In this document: one piece after another, positions 37,461 to 48,614 of the stretch
Position numbering within the stretch: the first letter of the stretch is position 1
Layout: each line of letters begins with the position of its first letter
NCBI GenBank assembly: GCA_043228905.1
Contig: JBHGNT010000005.1
Location: forward strand, 5,766,001 to 5,830,000
Direction: 5' to 3'
DNA: 64,000 bases
Source: Azolla caroliniana
Taxonomy: Eukaryota > Polypodiophyta
Notes under the pieces: generated by a model
The model's database searches: none
What the model saw: the letters and a program-made list of their open reading frames with translations, nothing else
Told to the model about the DNA's origin: nothing
Made by a program: the position numbers and the translations under genes

Positions 37461-37990
37461 CCGTCTCCGGGGAGCTCGGTATTTTACAGAACTTGATCTC
37501 CGTACTGGCTACCATCAAATTCATACAAGTGAGGACGATGTTCCAAAAACGACATTTCATACACGCTATGGCCATTGTGAGTTTTTGGTTATGCCTTTTG
37601 GTTTGACCAATGCTCTGGCTACATTTCAACAAGAAATAAATGACATTTTCAGAGAACAACTTGGAAAATTTATCGTTATTTTCTTGGATGATATTTTAGT
37701 TTATAGTCATACATTAGAAGAACATGCTAAACAGTCCGCTTTGTTTTACAAACATTGCATGACAAATAGTTTTATGCAAAGATCTCAAAATGTGAGTTCT
37801 TCGAGAAATCAATTACTTATCTTGGACATCTCAAAATGGTTTTGTCGGGTTTTTGCGAAAATCCCTTCGTAATTACTCCCAATTGACGACGCCGTTTACT
37901 GATCTTCTAAAAGGTCAAACACATAAGTCTACAAAACCTATTGTCTAGAATGCTACACTAGACCTCGCCTTTAAGGAACTCAAGGACCTG
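37461..37990 (+). pseudogene. RT continuation and RNase H start of element A
   Basis: Frame 1 resumes with ARYFTELDLRTGYHQIHTS, VMPFGLTNALATFQQEIND and the catalytic FLDDILVYS. A frameshift follows near 37740. After a small deletion come LRNYSQLTTPFTDLLKG and LAFKELKDL. Coding ends abruptly at about 37990, before RNase H is complete. Confidence 0.87.
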
Positions 37991-38631
37991 GTATGCTACA
38001 CTATCTGGCGTGGGATAGAGCTCAAAATGAGACTCCCATCGTCCCAGCCATGTGCAGATTGCTTCTTCGGTTCTTTCCTTTTTGTCTGCCGTAAATGGCT
38101 TAACGACAAATGATGGTTCACCTTGTCGCTCATCAGGTCTATTAGTCTCACGTTGTAGACTAATGACACGTGCCTCAAGAGCACTCTGAGATTGCCAAAG
38201 TTCGGTCATCTGTTGAGCGGTGAAACTAAGGTAATAGGTTATTTGTGCCAAATACATCTCAGTGGACATTTGTCCAAGAGGATTCCCTTGAGTTCCTTCC
38301 GCTTGAGCGGATGACATCAGGTCGTTAATTTGAGCCATTAAAGATTATTTCTGGAAAAGAAATAGGATAAGGTCAGAGAGATAGTCATAACATCATGTCC
38401 TGATGTAAACATATCATGGGCAAACATTAATCGATATCATGATCTCACGTCAATACCCCTCTAGACGTATGAGATGAGGTTCAAGATCAGGTTACTATGG
38501 TAACACAAAGGTGTTTTAAAAACCATGGGGGTGACAATTTAATGTCTTTCCCTGATCTCTATATCGATTTTTTCATGGTGGCTCCTCGAGGCTCAACCAT
38601 TTATGTTCGCATCATGAATAGTTTACATGCA
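37990..38631 (-). pseudogene. Inverted copy of element A leader and gag N terminus
   Basis: On the - strand, MAQINDLMSSAQAEGTQG at 38338 starts a copy of the gag head. It extends to FELYPTPDS and keeps Arg where the main copy has a stop. Positions 38340-38631 are the inverted counterpart of the leader at about 18530-18815. It lies head-to-tail against the pol end at about 38000, next to a short repeated ATGCTACACTA. Confidence 0.9.
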
Positions 38632-39075
38632 TGACCATATAATATCTCGTGGTGAGAATTTACCGTAGTATTCTATACACGTGGATAAGTGTGAGGGTTA
38701 AACGAGAGTGTAAAGAAGGGGAGGATTACTTTTAATCCTCGGGATTGAGACAACCCATTAGGCCAAGTGTGAACTTGCCTGGGGGCCTTAGGTATCGCTA
38801 TAAATAAGAGGCCTAACTACCCTCATTTCATCATCTTTTGACTACGTCGAGACTCTGTTCTTGTGGTGGGTCAACTCTTGTAGCAAGTGCGCCAGCACCA
38901 GGTACGACTCGACGCCACGGCGGTGGTATGGGACACCGATCGAGGCTCAAGTCCGTCTTGATCCCTTCGCTCGGGGGTGGTCGGGTGGATCGGCACCCTT
39001 CTTTCTCTCTTTCCTCTCTATCTAGATCTATCGTTTATCCTTATCCTTTGGTTACATTAGTACATATCTCTAATA
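38632..39075 (+). repeat. 3' LTR of element A
   Basis: 444 bp in direct orientation to 16712-17154, TGACCATATAATAT to CTCTAATA, with about 25 differences. It abuts the inverted leader rather than a polypurine tract. Confidence 0.9.
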
Positions 39076-39175
39076 GCTATAGCCTTGAGCAAACCAAGTC
39101 GAACCACAAGCTTGAACCAAGCCAAGGACAATAGTTATGGTAGTTAGGAATGTTTACTCAAACCGAGCCCCCTTC

Positions 39176-39345
39176 CTTTACCTATTTACGATAGTAGCCT
39201 CGACAACTAGCACAACTAAATAGGGAAGTTCTCTAAACGTTGGTTCAAATCTTATATGGTGATCAAGGAGAATGATAATGCTATGTACCACCTTGCTGAG
39301 CTTAATGGAACAAAAGTGGTGGTGGTTGTTGCGAGGAATTAAGGG
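39176..39345 (+). pseudogene. Relic of a B-family integrase C terminus
   Basis: The + strand reads SSLDN-stop-HN-stop-IGKFSKRWFKSYMV followed by ENDNAMYHLAELNGT, closely matching element B's integrase tail (KFARRWFGPYAV, NDNAMYHLAEL). It is AT-richer and decayed, so it marks an older insertion of the same lineage outside the nest. Confidence 0.8.
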
Positions 39346-39937
39346 GGGTCCAGATTTCCAAGAGGCAACAAGATGAGTGTTTGGTGCCTTGTTGTCCTAT
39401 ATAAAAGGCTTTTCCATATAATATAATCCAAATAATTTTATTTTACTTTTTTTCAAAAAAACATATCCTTCCATTAGTTTTAAAAAACATATCAACTACA
39501 AAATACAAATTGATGGAAAGGAAGTGACTATCCTTCCCAAGCTCGTCTTGTGTAAGACAATAGGTAGCCATGAATCCATCATTTGATAGACTTGATTGAG
39601 CACTTCATCAAATTTCCCATTCTCATCATATCCTGCAATCAAATCATTCCAAGAGACCTATTCCTAGATTGAAAGCTTGTTAAATACTACCATGAATTAA
39701 TCCAAATAATTTGATCCATATTGTCGGATATATTGTAGCTTTAGAAGATCTATGACCACAATTCTCTTTCTAACCTATTTTCAAGATTCAATAGATATTC
39801 TATCTTAAATTCATAGAAGGTTTTGTATGAGAGAGGAAATTTTGAGAGATCATTGACCTCCCACTTGGTGATGCTCAAGCTCTAGGTTGTGCCATAACCA
39901 TTGTGGGCTACCTTAATGTACTAAAGTTCCATCTTGG

Positions 39938-40440
39938 GTTATCATTGTGGATTGCCATTGTGTTCAAATCCATTATGTTTTGCCTTCTAATTTGTGAAGT
40001 GATCGTGCAAAGAACTAATATACTGAGCTAATTTCATCTAAATATCCATCATGGAGTTTTATCACATGAAGTGACCATGTAAAGAACCACCATGTGCTAC
40101 CTTCACATACTAAACTCCCATCATCGGTCATCATTGTGGATTGCATTGTGTAAAAATCCATGTTTGTTGCCTTTTAATTTGTGAAGTGATTGTGCAAAGA
40201 AGATGCTAACTTCATGTAAAGACCCATCATGGAGTGTCATTACATGAAGTGACAATGCAAAGAACCATCGTGGACTATGTTTGTGTAAAGATCCAACTTG
40301 TAATATCATCATGTAAAAATCCTTCATAGATTCCTTCCATGTGAAGTGATCATGTAAAGAACTACAATGCACTACCTTCATGTAAAGATCTAGTGTGGAT
40401 TGTGGTCATGTAAAGTTCCATCATGAATTGCCTTCACAAA
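39938..40440 (+). repeat. Degenerate tandem repeat, about 187-bp period
   Basis: Copies marked by GCCTT(C/T)TAATTTGTGAAGTG start at about 39982 and 40169, and shorter subunits (CATGTAAAGA(A/T)C, CCATCATGGA) recur to about 40440. It is non-coding. Confidence 0.7.
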
Positions 40441-43400
40441 AATAATGATTGTGGAATCATGGATTGTTCTTATTTTCAAAAGTCTTGAGGTCTACCCACC
40501 TTTCCCCTCACATAGCTATAGGTTTGTATACACATTTACTCACAAAGACACACACACAAATACTTAAAAGCAAATACATTTACACATACACACACAAACA
40601 ACCTACTCGAACACTAATACATATACTCATTCATGTAGTAACACATATACACTTAAAAGGAAAAGAAAACTCACATATGCAAATCTTGGACAACCCAAAC
40701 ATATTTACATATATATACATACAATGCACAACAATTACACACACACATAAATATACAATTATAATCACATGTAAAATCTAGTTATTCACTCTGACGCACA
40801 TACACAATTATACATTCCAAGATAATCCCGAAAAGCACATACATTCCAATTATACACAATTAATAGATCATCACACAAGCACATACAACAAAAAGCTACA
40901 ACATACACAAGAATTTTAGCTAAAGAAATGCCAACTCATTTGCCAACTCTAATGAACCTTCTTCAAAATAGCAACCACACATATCTTCCTTAGTTCAAGA
41001 TGTTGGTGACCCCATTTTGACATGAATGTATATGTATAGTTTTCTCAATGGCTTCAATGGGTATTGTAATATCCTATATTATGGATCATACTAATGATGA
41101 CCATAAGAATAAGAGATTAAGGGTTTTGTATTACACCAACCACCCTTGTGCGAAGGATATGAGACAATTATAAAATCCCATTGATGTCAAAGAAGAGAAT
41201 TTCGCCTCTCCAGTAGAGCGTTGACAATGTCTCAAGATGTCACAATGAAGGAGGTAGCTTGTCCCCATTATATTGCTCAACACCTAAAGCTCCCATATCA
41301 CCACATGTTGTAGGTACATATGGGTTTGTTCCAAAGTAACCAGTTTCCCGACTATCCTACCCTTAACTCGTTATAGTCATAAATTTGTCCATAAGTTTAT
41401 GCCTATAACATATCAACATAGTGTTTATTGAGGATCGGGCCATCCATGAGATTAAGCAAGCCTAGGTGCACGTGGTTTGATTGGTTGATTGGAACCATGA
41501 GTTCCCTATTTTCATTTGTGTGTCACTCAATTGTTGGTAGCATGTTATAGGTTGTCCAAAGTTGAGAGTGAGGACTTTGATATATGGTCTATGACATGAC
41601 TACATTGTGACACTATATGTTAAGTTGGAAATTCATATTTCATGTAGAGCACTCCATGCTCATGTACCTCATCCTAAAGTTGACTTTGGTTGGGAAACTC
41701 TTCCATTTGATGTTCCTATGTGAATTTGAGTTTGTGATTTTTTTGTCCCGACATGGAGCACAAAGTCTATCATTACTTATCGCACTTGGAGTTTATTGAT
41801 GCCCATATGTGTGTAGTGAGCAACTTCTCCAATGCAGTCATTTGTGTATCTATATGGATGACAACAGACTGTGCAAAGATGGACTCCTAAAAAATGGCTC
41901 CTTCAGTTCTAGTTCTTCTTGGACCATGAGTTACCATTGATGAGCACGATCAAAGACAAAAATTAGAAGAGTCACATTGTTGGCTATCTAAATTTATCTC
42001 CTTGATAGTGCCATAAATCATGACAATGTTGATGAAATATGGCTTCATAGTGTATAGCACCCTAAGTCCCTGCAAATACATAGGGAAGCCCATTGTGGAA
42101 TCATTGGTTAATATGTTGGGACGATGACAATACAATGTTATGTCCATAAGTGCTATACTAAGCATTATGACATTAAATGCCAATACCTAGTCAACAACAA
42201 AAAATACCCAAATGTTGCATGACCCTATACTTCTCTTGTTAGGGTTATATATCTTGATTAAGATATTGGTAATACATTTTCAATGTCCTCTTCTTCCCCT
42301 CTCATTCCCCTCTTTTTCAATTCAATTTTGGTCTTAGTAACAACTATCACAGTTTGAACTAGAATGGTTCATCAATGCTAGAACACATGCATGCTCACTA
42401 CCTTGCAACCATGCATGATTGCCACTTGGCATTCATGCAACCATTATTGATATACTCTAGTGTAATTTCTTCATCCCGAAATCCTACAATGATGGCATAG
42501 GGCATATTATGTAGATTGCCATGGACACCATTGAGACTAAACTTTTGTCATCAATGAACATGTACTCGTATTCCAAACATGGTCCAATCTTATGTCATGC
42601 AAGCTTAGAATATGGGGTATTGGCCCCTATTGAACCTTTGATAAGATGGGTTACAAGATGTTCTAGATCCTCCCCTGAATGGTCGTGTATTGGTGTAGCT
42701 CATCAACAACTTTAGACTTCAGCCATATTTTGGGAAATTGTAACTCATTGTATGTTTGCGACAACAAGTATTGTAACACACCCACCCATATAGTGACTCC
42801 ACACAAGGTCTAAAACCTAACCATGTTCATTAGAAGTGCAACCTTTCCTCTTCACCATGTCACATGCAAACCAGAGTAGATAGCATGCAACAACCAGAGT
42901 TAAATTGTCACCAGAAATGAATCTAGTGTTCCATGGAAGAATTAGGCATATTGAGATCAATTACTATTTCATACAAGAACGCATTTCACGTGGGAATGTG
43001 AAGTTGGAGTTTTTCCTCAAGTGGAGAATTGTGTAGATCTCTTGACAAGAGCCATTTGGCATTGGTGAAGGATGATGCTACTATAAAAGCATTCTGTTGG
43101 GAGAATACAAGAAAGTGGAGAAAGATGAACTAGATTATGTGAAGCTCAAAACATGGAAACTAATTAATTGTGCATGTTATGTGTCAAAGAACTTGTGACT
43201 AATTAGGAAACTTACTACAATATTGCCGCACATATACATTTCTTTCATCCTCAGTATGCCCTCGAGGGAAGTTATACATCCACGTCATTTAGGTTCATAA
43301 AAGTTTTAGAAAGCAAATATAAAAAACTAAGAAATATATCATCCCATGAATATCACATCCATATCCTCTAACCTTTGAGCTAGAAAAATGTTAAATTTAT

Positions 43401-44854
43401 GTTACACTAATTTACAATTAAATAAGAAAACGTGCAATACACTATATATTGTTTCTAACACGTTCTCTTGAATTCACATGCTATTGTACGTCTATTGGTG
43501 ATTTCCATTCCCAATATTTATTACATGCCATGACCATGAAACCTCTTGGATTATGAGCATGATAGGTCATTGAATATTGTGACCATAATTAGAAGTATAA
43601 TTTGAGTGGTGTTAACCTATTTTTATTAGAAGGAATAATAGTAATTACTTTCCACTTCATAAGATGTGGCACTTTTTTACACCTAAGGTATACTACATAT
43701 GGCGATATTAATTAAAACGTGTATGGTTAGTATCAACATTATCTTCAATAGGAATGGTAATGTTGACATTTTCTTATTTATATATTCCAATGATTAGATA
43801 GTTTAGCAATATGCCCCTTCAAACTTTCTTCCTCGCACACCTCGAGAAATAAGTACACTCTAATGGAGTTACACTTTCCAAAGCCCTAATAATTTCATGT
43901 TGTACCATTCTTTCCCATTCACCCAAGGAGTGGGTTGCTTTAGCAATGCGCTTCCAATCTTACTTCATCACTATAAAGGAAATAAACTCCTTTGCCACCT
44001 TTCAAAGGTCACTTTCACCTTTTTGTTATATTCTAGAAATGAGTAGATGACCTTGGCATTGCATTGCCTTTTTGAACGTCGTTTTCACCTTTCGTTATCT
44101 TGAAATGACTACGTGATCTTGGCAACTTTCACCTTCCAAACTATCTTCTTGAGACGGATGTCATGAATAAGTGAATCTTTACTGCATTAGGAATGCCCAA
44201 TCATTTTCCGTTCTTGTCTTCTTTATCCATAGACAAGTATATATGTCTTCCTTTGTATGACACGTGTTAGGGAAATCACTCTTACAAGGCAAATTTCAAT
44301 ATCTAGCATAGATTCGAAGCATATTGTAATAATCATAACACCTCGATATTGTCGTGTGATTATTTGTATAAATTAAATACTCTTCCAATTAGCAAGTGGC
44401 AACTTAACATTTATAGGAAGTATACAATCTTGAGATCGTGACAACTCCATGTTACTTACATTTTCAAAGTTGATCGTCAACATTTGGATAGTCTTCCAAT
44501 TATTATGTGATAATGCAACATTCCTAAGAATTTAAAATGCATTGAGATCGTGGCAATTCAATAGAAATTATTCTAGGAGTTGTAAACACAATGAGATCAT
44601 GACAACTTAGCATTTCCTTGATTTTTTATATGGATAAAGTTAATTGATGAAACCTATTGTGGCAAAAAATGTCTTGGATGTGGAAAATGTAAAATTACTC
44701 TAATTATGGTATGCCAAATCGTCATTTTCCTATTTAAAAACTCATTCATAGCACACATTTCATATTTTATAACTACAAGCTACACATTACTTGTTTTGTC
44801 CAATTTTTCATATTCAAGCTTCGTTTTTTCTGACAACTTTAATTTGATTTTGGA

Positions 44855-45080
44855 TCATAGTACGAACCATATGTACCATACGTGCATTCGCATTCAATGA
44901 TGTTTCAATCACTCGAGTATTGTAAACAACCTCGAAGTATAGTAAATATCATACAATTGTATTCATTATGTAATGTAAGGTAAAACGTTTTCTAAAGTAA
45001 GAAAGTTAAGGTAAAAAACATAAAATAAAAACATAAGCATGTTTTCATAACATACACATTGGTTGCAAACGTATGAAAAA
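44855..45080 (+). repeat. Dispersed repeat, copy 1
   Basis: Shares GTATTCATTAT, AAGGTAAAACGTTTT, ACCTCGAAGTA/ACCCTCGAAGTA and AAAAACATAAG in the same order with 48285-48500. It is probably a diverged non-autonomous transposon or an old segmental copy. Confidence 0.6.
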
Positions 45081-45959
45081 GAATGGTTGCAAATGCATTC
45101 GAGTATGTTAGATTCTATGTTTTGGATTACTAAATATCTATAACTACTCAAATATAATAAAATCAATTGTCAGTTACGACCAAAATGAGTGGCTAACTTG
45201 CCATTAACAAAATGCTTATTTGAACTCCTTACTAACATACCACTTCCCATTTGGCTCCTTCTACACTAGTCTTTGGGAAAACAACCTTGTCATTCACTAG
45301 AATGTTGGAACACAAATACTTAGCCAAATGGCAAGGATGTGTCATTAGTGCCTCACAATTGCCACTCATCCATCATTATTACATATGGATAGTCTTGTAA
45401 CATCTAGCTAATAAAATGGTTTGCAACCACCAAATGCGACGGAATTTGTAGCTCAAATTTATGCCAATGTCATACTGCATGTCACACAATTATCTTAACA
45501 TTTGCAAATACTAATGGATCATGTTTGAGTTGTATAGTATTGCTATTGGGTTGCCGGTCAACTTTACTAACTCAAACATCTTATACTTTCATTGTATATG
45601 ATTGACATGCACAAGAATGGACAAAGACATATAATTGTCCCAAGTGAGATAACATGACACCTCAAACTTTGCCACTGAAAAAAGAGAGTTGAGTGGGTTC
45701 TGCCAAGAGTCTTACAAAAAAAGGCTTAGTGGAAAATAGCCACTTAGCCATTTCATGTCAATTTACAAAACACTAGTTCATTTGTTTAGGAGTTGTCCAT
45801 CAACAATAACTTTTTATTCGTGAGGCAACGAGAGCCAAAAAATAAATAATCGTTGTCAAATGTAACAATTCCATATACAAGACAAAAGGGTATACAATCT
45901 ACGAAGGACGGGAGTGGGTTGTCCATGATGAGAAGAGATGATCATGATCAGTAACCGAT

Positions 45960-45962
<3 letters not shown>

Positions 45963-46039
<77 letters not shown>
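45963..46039 (+). repeat. (GA)n microsatellite, about 77 bp
   Basis: An uninterrupted AG dinucleotide array. Similar shorter arrays occur at 46804-46841 and 48557-48612. Confidence 0.98.
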
Positions 46040-46041
<2 letters not shown>

Positions 46042-46798
46042 TTGATTGGACATATGCCAGAAATAGGAGATTGACTATGATCTCAACAAATGATGCTTAT
46101 CACAAGTTGATTGACAAACATAAGTGGATGGAAGAAAGTGTTATAAAGATAAGGGGGTTTTGTAAGCCCATTACCTGGTGGTTTCATGTGATCAAGGCAA
46201 GTTGGTGCTCTAGATTGGTGCTATGAGCTAAGGCATTCATTTGGTGAGTTACGGTTGGAGCTTTACCGTTGGGGGACGCATTAAAAAAAAGAAACATTGC
46301 TAGAGGAATGTGTTTTTTTGTTCAGTGGAATTACAACATAGTAGGCATTGATTTCTTTCATGCTTCGATGGCTAGGATGGTTTGGAGGTGTATCAATTTA
46401 GTGTGGATTCTCTAACTAGAGTAAGGGTATCTTCCTTCGGTTGGGTTTTTGCACATATGGAGAACAATGAACAAATGCCTCATTTCCAAATTATTTTTGA
46501 GTTCTTGAGGTATTGGGGGCTATGGTTCAATTGGAATATGCGGAATGCCTTCACTTTTGATTCACAAGTTGGGGTGAGAAAAACATGTTGTAAAGTTAAA
46601 AGGACTTCTTTTGTGGCAATTGACGGTGCTACAGAAGTCATGAAATCTCAACCATGAAGAGAGAGAACTTTGCAAGGTCACATATCATCATATACATCCT
46701 TAGAAGGGTTCTATACTTTGTTGTAAGTTAGTCACACTAAGACCAAATTTGGCCCATGAGACAATTGGTTTACAATAAAAATGGGGTATTTACCCATT

Positions 46799-46843
<45 letters not shown>

Positions 46844-47257
46844 ATGCAAGGTCACATATCATCATATTCGCCATTTGAATTGGTGTGTAGGGTAGCATTG
46901 AGTTTGGAGTCGTAGTAGTATTTATCTCCCTTATAATGAATCTATACTTTGTAGTAAGTTAGTCATGGTGGTGTATTTTTATTTACGAAAGAGAGAGAGA
47001 GAGAGAGAGGAAATAAGAAAAGAGGCTCGATATAAGGGGGAGGGGGGGGGGGGGGGTTCCACGTTTGTGTCGTACGAGAGATGAGCATGTACACGTGAGG
47101 AGACGTGGCATAGACATGGTTAGGGTGGTGGTGGGCGTATGGGAAATAGGAGACGGATGATTGATAGCACGAGACAAATTCATGGGTTGGCGTGTGAGAC
47201 ACGTAAGGCGCGTGTGATATTTGTTGTTGTTGTTATGTGTTATGGGAAGGTTGGTGT

Positions 47258-47496
47258 CATATATATATGTATATAATATATATATATATATTGAGAGAGG
47301 AGGAGGAGTAAATCAATCAACAAATTCTATCATCTTATCTATTCCTTTACCTTTTACTCTATAACATATGACATTAAACACTACTGACTACACTACTGAG
47401 TACACTACTAAAAGAAAAAGGAAGGGCAGAGCCTAGCCTAGGCAGAAGGAAGGAAGGAAGGAAGGAAGGAAGAAAAAGACAAAGAGACAACAGAAC

Positions 47497-47534
<38 letters not shown>

Positions 47535-47666
47535 AGAAGAGAAGACAGAAAGGAAAGGAAGGCGAGAGAAGAGAGCAGAGAGAGCAGAGAGACAGACAGG
47601 TTTTGAAGTAAAAGTTACACAGAGCTCTCCTTCCGCCTTCATTTTTCTGCGTTTGGATCGGATTGG
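47258..47666 (+). promoter_or_regulatory. Promoter and GA-rich 5' leader of the dioxygenase gene
   Basis: An AT-only stretch (ATATATATATGTATATAATA, about 47260-47291) can serve as a TATA region. It is followed by a purine-rich leader with (GGAA)n at about 47441-47472 and (GA)n at about 47503-47530. GA-rich leaders of this kind bind BPC-type factors in plants; that role is inferred. Confidence 0.45.
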
Positions 47667-48555
47667 ATGCAGGGCCCCACAACCATCGCCATCGCCATCG
47701 CCACCGCCACCACGTATGTGCAGGACCTGGCGGAGAGCTGCGTCAGCCTCCCCCCGGAGTACGTCAGCAGGCCGCCGCCGCCGCCGCCGCCGCCGGAGGA
47801 GGAGGAGGAGGAGCCGCTCCTCTCCGCCTCCGATGGCGACCTCCCCGTCCTGGACATGTGGTCCTACGATCAGTACCACCCGGCCGCCACTTCTTGCTTG
47901 CCGTCCGATTTCGTCCGCGAGCTTCGCCAGGCTTGCTCCGCGTGGGGCGCGTTCCAGCTGGTGAATCACGGGATCCCGGAGGACGTGCTGTCCCGCGCCC
48001 GCCACGCGCAGCGCCTCTTCTTCGGCCTCCCCCCCCACATCAAGCTCGCCTACGCCAACGACGTCTCAGCCGGACGCTACGAGGGCTACGGCAGCCTCCT
48101 CGGTGCCCATCGCCACGGCTCCGCGCCTCGCGACTGGCGCGATTACCTCTACCTCACCATCCTCCCCCGCTCCTCCAACTGGCCTTCCCACCCGCCTTGC
48201 TTCAGGTATGTCCATCTATACCTTTCTCCATATCAATATTACACACTCATTATGCGAAAATCTATATATAAATAGACGCGTATAGATGTTCGCATAGTAT
48301 GAACCATACACACCATATATATGCGCATTCTCAGTCGACTAATGGTAAACACCCTCGAAGTAAAGTAAATTCCATACTTTTTGTATTCATTATTTACTAT
48401 ATAAGGTAAAACGTTTTTCTTAAGGTAAAAAAGTGAGAAAAAAGAGTGTTAAAAAAACATAAGTATATTCGTATGCTGAAAACGAATGTTTGAGCAGAAG
48501 AATGTGAATATTACGTTCTATAGATGTGCGTGTATATGTGTGTGTGTCTGTGTGC

Positions 48556-48614
<59 letters not shown>

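Larger units (their letters stand above)
16712..39075 (+). mobile_element. Element A: outer Ty3/gypsy retrotransposon hosting the nest
   Basis: Two direct LTRs of 443 and 444 bp, an initiator-Met PBS, then gag, protease and RT in + strand frame 1 define an LTR retrotransposon. Its RT is interrupted at 20707 by element B and resumes at 37461. The LTRs differ at roughly 25 positions by eye, so A is the oldest layer. The RNase H end and integrase are missing; an inverted copy of A's own leader and gag lies there instead. Flanks do not show a matching target duplication, consistent with rearrangement. Confidence 0.9.
39346..47257 (+). other. Long gene-free AT-rich stretch
   Basis: About 7.9 kb with only short random open frames and no recognisable exon on either strand. 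It holds a tandem repeat (39938-40440), (CA)n-rich patches (40540-40780), a dispersed repeat copy (44855-45080), and (GA)n tracts at 45963-46039, 46804-46841 and 46989-47009. A 16-G run lies at about 47041-47056. Confidence 0.6.

Noticed and set aside
47433-48038. 201-codon - strand and two extra + strand frames over dioxygenase exon 1
   Set aside because: Frames in GC-rich exon sequence and (GA)n leader; only the frame from 47667 carries family motifs and splices in phase.
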